Origin: Alphaproteobacteria bacterium
Lineage (GTDB): Bacteria; Pseudomonadota; Alphaproteobacteria; Micavibrionales; Micavibrionaceae
DNA length: 12,286 bases
Assembly: GCA_030432775.1 (NCBI GenBank)
Contig: JAUILO010000074.1
Span: forward strand, 1-12,286
Direction: 5' to 3'
Shown: positions 7,424-12,286 of the stretch, piece after piece
How the letters are laid out: each line of letters begins with the position of its first letter
How positions within the stretch are numbered: the stretch's first letter is position 1
The notes under the pieces: model-generated
Databases searched by the model: none
The model's input: only the letters and a program-made list of their open reading frames with translations
What the model was told of the DNA's origin: nothing
Translations under genes and position numbers: made by a program

Positions 7424-8155
7424 CTAACTTGGTTTAAAACCCTTGTTAAAACCCGGCGTTGCCGGAGACATTGACGCTAGAATGCCGGGAACTTGTGATG
7501 AATCAATAACTTTGACACCGGCTTCTTCGAACAGATCTTCGATCACATCAATTGTGGTCAGGCCGTTTTCGGTAGGTAGTCCCAAAGATTTTGACGCATC
7601 TTCAACGAAATATGTCTCAAAACCGGCTCTGGCAGCGTCAACAGCGGTCAGACCAGCACAGAAATCTTTCAAAAGGCCGGTGACAAATACTTTTGTTACG
7701 CCGGCTTCTTCGAGTTTTTCTGCCATTGTTTTGCCGTCCGGATATGTAATGACTGTTTTACGATCATCCATCAAGAACGCAGAAAACGCGTGAATGGTTT
7801 TATCGGTACCTTTGATGACGATCATGTCATCTTCGCCCACATTCAGGTCTTCGTGGAACTCTGTTCCTTCGCTGCCGATTACACAGTGATCAGGCCATAG
7901 ATACTGTGTGCCGTATTCGGTTTCAACCGTATCGACCATGGCTGTTTTGCCCTCATGTGAACTGGCGAAGAAATCATGATGTTCGTCATGCTCTTCTTTT
8001 GTCCATACGCGAGTTTCAAACATATCGCCAAGCCAGTTAATGACAGGAATAATTTCCAGCCCGTCTTCGGCAGCAAGCGCGCCACCCGGAAGAAAATCCT
8101 TTGTCATGTCGACGTTAATTAACGCGGCATCTGCTGGTGCTTTTGGTAAGTTCAT
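7424..8155 (-). CDS. pncA: Nicotinamidase
   Basis: This enzyme hydrolyses nicotinamide to nicotinic acid and ammonia, the first step of the deamidating salvage route. It is an isochorismatase-fold protein of 243 residues, slightly longer than E. coli PncA. The catalytic triad is visible as D16 (VDMTKDF), K115 (VIKGTD) and C166 (LLKDFCAG). Metal ligands align with H56 and H90 (WPDHC), but the usual Asp of the DWH motif is Glu here (EEH at 54-56), a conservative change in a metal ligand. SAFL at 125-128 matches the SAFF segment of E. coli PncA. An AGGAGA Shine-Dalgarno lies eight bases before the ATG. It sits 42 bp after pncB and 21 bp before nadE, between the next enzyme of the route and the last, so it is very probably co-transcribed with both. 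Confidence 0.95.
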   Translation of the reverse strand: MNLPKAPADAALINVDMTKDFLPGGALAAEDGLEIIPVINWLGDMFETRVWTKEEHDEHHDFFASSHEGKTAMVDTVETEYGTQYLWPDHCVIGSEGTEFHEDLNVGEDDMIVIKGTDKTIHAFSAFLMDDRKTVITYPDGKTMAEKLEEAGVTKVFVTGLLKDFCAGLTAVDAARAGFETYFVEDASKSLGLPTENGLTTIDVIEDLFEEAGVKVIDSSQVPGILASMSPATPGFNKGFKPS

Positions 8156-8197
8156 TTCTTTAGTCTCCTGATATTTCTTTATTATGGGTTTGCTCAG

Positions 8198-9868
8198 TTA
8201 TACTTTAGGCGCCCGCGGGGTGACGGCATTATGTGTCATGCGCAGATTTCTCATCATGCTATGACGTTGATCAAATAATTGATCATCAATACCGACAACA
8301 TATTCGTGCGGGTTGTTCAAACGCTTATGCGCTGGATCAAGCATTTCAAGTTGCTGTGCGGCGCGTTCACGGCCTTTATGCACAGTTTCAAGCGGTATAA
8401 CCATGACACCTTCGTTAAATGTACGCACTAGCGGTCTATAGGCTGGTGTGCCTGGTTCAAAGGCTTTGGCAAATGTATCATCAGCCTTGCGCACAGAGAC
8501 AATTTGATCGGCCAGAACTTTTTTGGTTGGTGATGCGACATCATCAACGAGTTGTTCCTTGCTGGCAACGGCGACGATTGTATCGCCGTCAAAGCGCGGT
8601 GGCTGGCCGGCCTCTTGGAAAACGTAGCGCAGAACATCAAGTTCGCCCGGAATGGTGACCTTGATCGCATCGCCAGACATTTTGATGACGTTGCGGACAT
8701 AGTCAGGGTTGCTGAGTGGCGCGCCTGCTTTTGCTTCTTTACGGATGGCATCAATCTCGGATTGGGATAGATCGCCATCAAACACTGCGCCCAATTTGTA
8801 TACGCCGCCAAGTGCGGGTTGTGATTTTGATGTTACAAGATGTGTACCAAGACCCCAAATATCAATTTTACAGCCTTCTGCTTTCATATCGGCGATTTTC
8901 TTTTCATCCAGATCATTGGATGCGGCAATAAGTGCATCTGTGAAACCGGCTTCATCAAGAAGTTTACGGGCTTCGATTGACAGGTAAGTCAAATCACCTG
9001 AATCAAGACGTATACCCTTCATAGGCGCGCCGATTTTCTGACAGGCCGTAATCGCGTTTTTAACACCTTCAAGCGTATTATATGTATCAACAAGGAAGAT
9101 ACCGTTTGAAGGCATGGCTTCTGCGTATTCTTCGAAAGCTTCCAGTTCGTTTTCGTACATCATGATAAAGGCATGTGCCATAGTGCCTGAGCTTGGGATG
9201 CTGTAATGCTTTTTCGCCAGCATGTTGGATGTACCGTCAATACCGCCAAGATAGGCGCCACGTGTTGGCTCTAATCCTCCAATTGCTTGTGCGCGTCGCA
9301 AACCCAGTTCCAAAACTTTTTTGAGTTTCTCACTGTTGTCGTCATTGGTAACTTCGACAATACGGGAGGCCAGTGTTGCAAAAAGTGACTGGGAGTTTGT
9401 GACGTTCAGTATGGCTGCTTCGACAAGTAAACATTGCCACAGCGGTCCATGGACACGGAAGATTGGTTCGTCAGGGAAAGCCAGCTCGCCTTCTGGCATG
9501 GCATCAATCGTTAGTTTCAAAGGTGTATTGACTAACATGTCGATGAAGTCATCTGTGAACAGGCGTTCCATCTTGCCTGTTGTTGGGTTTAGTACTTGTT
9601 CTGTTTTGAGTACTTCGATATCGCGCTCATCCAGTTTCCAGTTATCCTTGAGCCATTCAAAAATAATGTTCTGGCCACCTGTTACCAAAAACGCGCCATC
9701 AAACGGGTTTTTACGGATATAGGCGTGGAATGTCGTGTTGACGTCATGTTTGCCATGGGTGAAGAATGCCTGTGCCATTGTGTAGGCATATTGATCAGCC
9801 CATAAGGGGCTGTGCTTTGCTAGTGGCTCTTCATAAAAACCGTCAAAATCAGGGTATTTAGCACTCAT
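8198..9868 (-). CDS. pncB: Nicotinate phosphoribosyltransferase
   Basis: This enzyme joins nicotinic acid to PRPP, forming nicotinate mononucleotide and pyrophosphate, usually with ATP hydrolysis. The 556-residue protein shows the N-terminal YAYTMAQAFF segment (27-36), GGLEPTRGAYLGG (197-209), the SGTMAH motif (227-232) whose His corresponds to the phosphorylated residue of characterised enzymes as far as I recall, DTYNTLEG (261-268), RLDSGDL (287-293) and the GLGTHLVTS phosphate-binding segment (339-347). The presence of PncA next door and the overall pattern favour nicotinate over nicotinamide as substrate, so I read it as PncB, not NadV/NAMPT. It is somewhat longer than the roughly 400-residue enterobacterial enzyme. 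The start at 9868 has a strong AAGGAG nine bases upstream, which is partly tied up in a small hairpin. It lies 83 bp after nadK. Confidence 0.95.
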   Translation of the reverse strand: MSAKYPDFDGFYEEPLAKHSPLWADQYAYTMAQAFFTHGKHDVNTTFHAYIRKNPFDGAFLVTGGQNIIFEWLKDNWKLDERDIEVLKTEQVLNPTTGKMERLFTDDFIDMLVNTPLKLTIDAMPEGELAFPDEPIFRVHGPLWQCLLVEAAILNVTNSQSLFATLASRIVEVTNDDNSEKLKKVLELGLRRAQAIGGLEPTRGAYLGGIDGTSNMLAKKHYSIPSSGTMAHAFIMMYENELEAFEEYAEAMPSNGIFLVDTYNTLEGVKNAITACQKIGAPMKGIRLDSGDLTYLSIEARKLLDEAGFTDALIAASNDLDEKKIADMKAEGCKIDIWGLGTHLVTSKSQPALGGVYKLGAVFDGDLSQSEIDAIRKEAKAGAPLSNPDYVRNVIKMSGDAIKVTIPGELDVLRYVFQEAGQPPRFDGDTIVAVASKEQLVDDVASPTKKVLADQIVSVRKADDTFAKAFEPGTPAYRPLVRTFNEGVMVIPLETVHKGRERAAQQLEMLDPAHKRLNNPHEYVVGIDDQLFDQRHSMMRNLRMTHNAVTPRAPKV

Positions 9869-9875
9869 AAGTCTT

Positions 9876-9890
9876 CTCTCCTTCGGAAAG
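9876..9890 (-). promoter_or_regulatory. Strong pncB ribosome binding site inside a short hairpin
   Basis: On the minus strand CTTTCC pairs with GGAGAG across a GAA loop (one G-U wobble in RNA). The AAGGAG Shine-Dalgarno for pncB (9883-9878) is thus half in the loop and half in the stem. This is the best Shine-Dalgarno in the cluster and also the only one seen with obvious local pairing. It could tune pncB translation, but the stem is only six base pairs and may be chance. Confidence 0.4.
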
Positions 9891-9951
9891 TCTATTCAAA
9901 AATATATTTGTAGTAATTGCTCTGTTTTATTGTATGCGTCTTATTGGCTTA

Positions 9952-10800
9952 TTATTTAGGCCTTAACGCGTTAAACACCAGAATTGTCGGGTGTTTGGAT
10001 GTTAGTAATGTGCCGTCCATATCGGGAACACGTTCGACGTGCAGCTCTGTAATCGGGCTTCCTTGTTTTTCGGCTGATAATAAATCATGTGTGCCACCAA
10101 TAAGCACAGCCAGGGCGCGCTTGTCCAGTGATGATGCGGGCGGAACAACATGAAATTGTGTATCAGGTGAAAATACAGCTGTGTTGGAGCGCATTGTTTT
10201 TGGCGCGTATGGCGAAATTCCGCTTAGCGCGATTCCAGGATATGTCAGATCCATAATAGCGCCGCCATTTGAGGCATTATAACCGGTTGATGCAATCGGG
10301 GTTGAGAACACGATGCCATCACCGGCAAAGCGTAATGTATCACTGACGGATTTGCCTGAGCTGCTGTTAAATTCGGTTCTGATATCGATAACGGCGGCTT
10401 GCAAACGTTCAAGTGAAACAGCCTTCAGGGTGATATCGCTATAGGTGGCTTGTTCGATAACCGTGCCGTCCTGAAATTTTACAGTGCCCTTTAGCGCTGG
10501 GAGGGCAGTTTTATAGGCTTGATCAAGACGCTGCTGCAGGTCTTCGGGGGTTCTGACGTCATGGTCCGTTAAAAATCCGGCGCTGCTTGTGCTGTCTGGC
10601 GGTGTGATACCATATACCGCCAGCCCCGTTCCCATGGATTGGTCGATAGAATCCAGCAAGTTGCCGTCGCCACCAACAGAAATAATAACATCGGCATCCT
10701 TTTTAGCGATTTTACCGAAATGTTGCATCAGCATGTTGGCGTAATCAACGACATCGGACTTTCTATTGTCCCAAATAAAAAATGGTTTTGTATATGTCAT
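9952..10800 (-). CDS. nadK: NAD kinase
   Basis: This enzyme phosphorylates NAD to NADP using ATP or polyphosphate. The 282-residue length is normal for bacterial NadK. The signature GGDG lies at 43-46 (SVGGDGNLLDS), followed by a GFLTD segment (75-79) that corresponds to the GFL(T/A) strand after the NAD-binding loop, and by GDGIVFSTPIASTGYNAS (160-177), which matches the family's STPTGSTAYSLSAGG element. The usual NE dipeptide after the dimer region appears as SD (121-122), and the loop before GFLTD carries extra residues (PPDSTSS), so the protein is fairly divergent. The start at 10800 has no good Shine-Dalgarno; it is chosen because the conserved first strand follows directly. The gene is 43 bp after prs and 83 bp before pncB, giving the cluster the final NADP-forming step. 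Confidence 0.9.
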   Translation of the reverse strand: MTYTKPFFIWDNRKSDVVDYANMLMQHFGKIAKKDADVIISVGGDGNLLDSIDQSMGTGLAVYGITPPDSTSSAGFLTDHDVRTPEDLQQRLDQAYKTALPALKGTVKFQDGTVIEQATYSDITLKAVSLERLQAAVIDIRTEFNSSSGKSVSDTLRFAGDGIVFSTPIASTGYNASNGGAIMDLTYPGIALSGISPYAPKTMRSNTAVFSPDTQFHVVPPASSLDKRALAVLIGGTHDLLSAEKQGSPITELHVERVPDMDGTLLTSKHPTILVFNALRPK

Positions 10801-10843
10801 GATTTTAGACCAGTCTGTTCGGATTTTCTTCTTGTTGTTTGTA

Positions 10844-11884
10844 TTATTTTTTGAGTTTCATCGCCGGATGGTTTGCAATGTCATTTGTAATATGTCCTAA
10901 AAGCAATGAGCCGGGGCTAAGTATTTCCACGCGATCTTTTGCATCCGGATATTCACGTTCAAGCTCGGCAAGGCGGCCAGAGGTATCAACCGTATCCAGC
11001 ACCATGATCTTGTCAAATACCGGAGCTGCCTGTTCGCCTTTTGTTTTGGCCTCATAAACGCGTTTGAGGCCATCATTGGCAAATGTGCCTGCGGCGACAA
11101 GAGCAGATACGGATTTTGCGCCACCTTCTGTTTTCGCGTGCTTACCTGCATTGGCAAATGTTCCGCCTGAATCACAGACATCATCAACCATGACTACATC
11201 TTTGCCGGATATATCGCCTTCCATGCCGTCAAATTCTGTATCCTGACTGACATCTGCAGAGCGATGCTTACGTAGTCTTGCGTGGACATCGTTACCATTA
11301 AGTAGTTTTTGTAAATGATCTGCGCGCGGGTCAGATCCCTTGTCAGGGCCAATGACTTCGGCATTTTCCATGCCACGTTCTTTCAAAATCTCCACATAAA
11401 GTTCGCTTGGGTCTAGGTTGTAGACATTGGCATCACCAAACGCATCGCGGACAAAATTCATTGCTTTTTCTGAGTGTGCCTCAATAACCGAGAATCCTTC
11501 AGCACCCACAGCTTTTAACATCTGGGAAAATGCTCTGGCGCCAATGCCGTCATTATGTCCGGGGCGTGACTTATCCTGGCGGTCATAACAGAAATGCGGC
11601 ATGATAACCCAGACAGGGCCTGCATTGGCTTCGTTCTTTAGGGCATCAATGGCAAATGCCAGTTGCATGGCGTAATCATTGGTTGTGTTTGTACCTGAGG
11701 GGCCTGCGGACTGGACGATAACGACGGGTTCGCCGTTCACATCGCCAATATCTTCTGCGAAGGCGGCGGTGTTGATGTAGCGGCTCATGCGACCTTCTAC
11801 AACCTCTATAAGGCCATCTACCGCAGCTTGTTTGAAGAACCCTCTTAAGTCTGATGATAGACTATTCCCCAGTAATACCTTCAT
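10844..11884 (-). CDS. prs: Divergent ribose-phosphate pyrophosphokinase (PRPP synthetase family)
   Basis: This enzyme is expected to make PRPP from ribose 5-phosphate and ATP, supplying the co-substrate of PncB. The 346-residue protein shows the two-domain phosphoribosyltransferase pattern: GRMSRY (31-36), IVQSAGPSGTNTTND (56-70) in place of the usual QST-x3-ND, YDRQDK (100-105) for YARQDR/K, the EAHSE histidine (H137) for DLHA, DKGSDPRAD (181-189) for the DxGG-x3-RA segment, a basic loop at 203-208, and the PRPP loop VMVDDVCDSGGT (231-242). Catalytic elements remain, but spacing and many residues differ from housekeeping bacterial Prs, so this may be a second, pathway-dedicated copy. It is first in the cluster, with AAGGTG five bases before the ATG and a strong promoter upstream. 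An alternative is a Prs-like enzyme acting on a related substrate such as ADP-ribose; ordinary PRPP synthesis is more likely given pncB. Confidence 0.9.
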   Translation of the reverse strand: MKVLLGNSLSSDLRGFFKQAAVDGLIEVVEGRMSRYINTAAFAEDIGDVNGEPVVIVQSAGPSGTNTTNDYAMQLAFAIDALKNEANAGPVWVIMPHFCYDRQDKSRPGHNDGIGARAFSQMLKAVGAEGFSVIEAHSEKAMNFVRDAFGDANVYNLDPSELYVEILKERGMENAEVIGPDKGSDPRADHLQKLLNGNDVHARLRKHRSADVSQDTEFDGMEGDISGKDVVMVDDVCDSGGTFANAGKHAKTEGGAKSVSALVAAGTFANDGLKRVYEAKTKGEQAAPVFDKIMVLDTVDTSGRLAELEREYPDAKDRVEILSPGSLLLGHITNDIANHPAMKLKK

Positions 11885-11910
11885 TAGGACACCTTGTTCT
11901 AGTAATTATG

Positions 11911-11924
11911 TATAAGGACTTATA
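11911..11924. promoter_or_regulatory. Operator-like inverted repeat over the -10 box of the NAD cluster promoter
   Basis: TATAAG, two bases (GA), then CTTATA form a perfect 6-2-6 inverted repeat. One arm is the -10 box of the prs promoter and the other covers the predicted transcription start, so a dimeric repressor bound here would block initiation. No repressor gene is visible in the window, and I do not recognise the site as a known NrtR, NiaR or NadQ motif. AT-rich promoter cores can form such repeats by chance. Confidence 0.4.
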
Positions 11925-11947
11925 GAAAATAGCATCTGGCAGGTCAA
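11919..11947 (-). promoter_or_regulatory. Sigma70-type promoter of the NAD recycling cluster (prs upstream)
   Basis: On the minus strand TTGACC (11947-11942) and TATAAG (11924-11919) are separated by exactly 17 bp; each hexamer matches the consensus at five of six positions. Transcription would start near 11912, leaving a leader of about 28 nt before the prs ATG at 11884, enough for the AAGGTG ribosome binding site. No comparably good promoter was seen in the short gaps further down the cluster, which supports a single transcript of six genes. Confidence 0.7.
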
Positions 11948-11971
11948 TAAAAAATTAGACATAAATCTGCT

Positions 11972-11999
11972 TTGATTCCGGACTGTTTATGTTTAATGT
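11972..11999 (+). promoter_or_regulatory. Candidate promoter for nadD
   Basis: TTGATT (11972-11977) and TAATGT (11994-11999) are spaced 16 bp apart on the plus strand, within the 133-bp divergent region, and end 18 bp before the nadD start codon. Both hexamers match the consensus only partly, and the resulting leader would be very short, so this is tentative. Confidence 0.25.
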
Positions 12000-12017
12000 T
12001 CGTGTTTGGATATAGAT

Positions 12018-12286
12018 ATGGATAGTTCACGCAAACATTTTCAAAGCTCTTCCTCGGGGCAAAATGGTGAGCCTAAAAAGCGGGTGGCGCTTTTTGGCGG
12101 TTCGTTTAATCCACCACATGAAGGACATTTCGCTATGCTGGAACATATCACGCATAGTCTTGGTGTGGACAGTATATGGATGATGTTTTCCCAGAACCGC
12201 TTTAAAGATGCCGATAGCTATGCCTCTATAGAGCAGCGCATGGAAATGGCCACATTGTTAAAAGATCATTATCCGGATTTATCGGT
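12018..12286 (+). CDS. nadD: Nicotinate-nucleotide adenylyltransferase (partial, N-terminal 89 residues)
   Basis: This enzyme adenylylates nicotinate mononucleotide to nicotinate adenine dinucleotide, the step between PncB and NadE. The visible N-terminus has the nucleotidyltransferase signature GGSFNPPHEGH (residues 27-37), and further on SQNRFKD (63-69) matches the region after the nucleotide-binding strand of NadD (usually P-x-NP-x-K). About 22 residues precede the first beta strand, a Ser-rich extension of a kind I recall from alphaproteobacterial NadD proteins. The ATG at 12018 is preferred; an in-frame TTG at 12006 is possible, and TAA at 11994 limits extension. The ribosome binding site is weak (GGA). 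The gene is divergent from the NAD cluster across 133 bp and runs off the right edge, so its later motifs cannot be checked. In many alphaproteobacteria nadD lies in an rsfS-containing neighbourhood, so it may be a housekeeping gene rather than a member of the cluster. Confidence 0.9.
   Translation, partial: MDSSRKHFQSSSSGQNGEPKKRVALFGGSFNPPHEGHFAMLEHITHSLGVDSIWMMFSQNRFKDADSYASIEQRMEMATLLKDHYPDLS

Noticed and set aside
9321..9722. 133-residue plus-strand reading frame
   Set aside because: It is a Ser-rich shadow of pncB on the opposite strand, with no recognisable motif.
2298..11884. Cluster as a phage NARP1 pathway
   Set aside because: NARP1 needs a nicotinamide-accepting transferase of the Namat type; here pncA plus pncB and nadD/nadE give the standard deamidating PRPP route, and the flanking genes look bacterial.

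Overview
The window looks like a chromosomal segment of a bacterium, probably an alphaproteobacterium. The 70-residue cold shock protein and the RhlE-type DEAD-box helicase both read as alphaproteobacterial from memory of those families; I could not run a search, so the lineage is an inference. Nearly all of the sequence is coding, mostly on the minus strand, with short gaps.

Region 1 (1-2297) is an RNA-metabolism pair read right to left: a small CspA-type cold shock protein (2025-1813), then a DEAD-box RNA helicase (1717 to beyond the left edge). The helicase has a long basic, Ser/Arg/Asp-rich C-terminal tail that ends, inside the window, in 78-bp in-frame tandem repeats. A 13-bp hairpin lies between the two genes, and about 270 bp of leader and spacer lies upstream of the csp gene.

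Region 2 (2298-11884) is a six-gene minus-strand cluster devoted to NAD(P). In order of transcription it holds a divergent ribose-phosphate pyrophosphokinase (prs), NAD kinase (nadK), nicotinate phosphoribosyltransferase (pncB), nicotinamidase (pncA), a long glutamine-dependent NAD synthetase (nadE), and a 791-residue two-domain protein. That last protein joins an N-terminal nucleoside-hydrolase-like domain to a C-terminal NUDT9-type ADP-ribose pyrophosphatase (Nudix) domain. Gaps are 17 to 83 bp. A good sigma70-type promoter (TTGACC, 17 bp, TATAAG) precedes prs, and its -10 box is one arm of a perfect 6-2-6 inverted repeat that could be an operator.

Region 3 (11885-12286) is a 133-bp divergent intergenic region followed by the start of nadD on the plus strand, which runs off the right edge.

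Taken together, nicotinamide is deamidated (PncA), coupled to PRPP (PncB, with PRPP from Prs), adenylylated (NadD), amidated (NadE) and phosphorylated (NadK). The fusion protein would cleave the other product of NAD breakdown, ADP-ribose, to AMP and ribose 5-phosphate, the substrate of Prs. Its nucleoside-hydrolase half could release the base from nicotinamide riboside or a related nucleoside. The locus therefore encodes what looks like a closed NAD recycling circuit. The fusion protein is the most unusual component and the best candidate for something not yet described.
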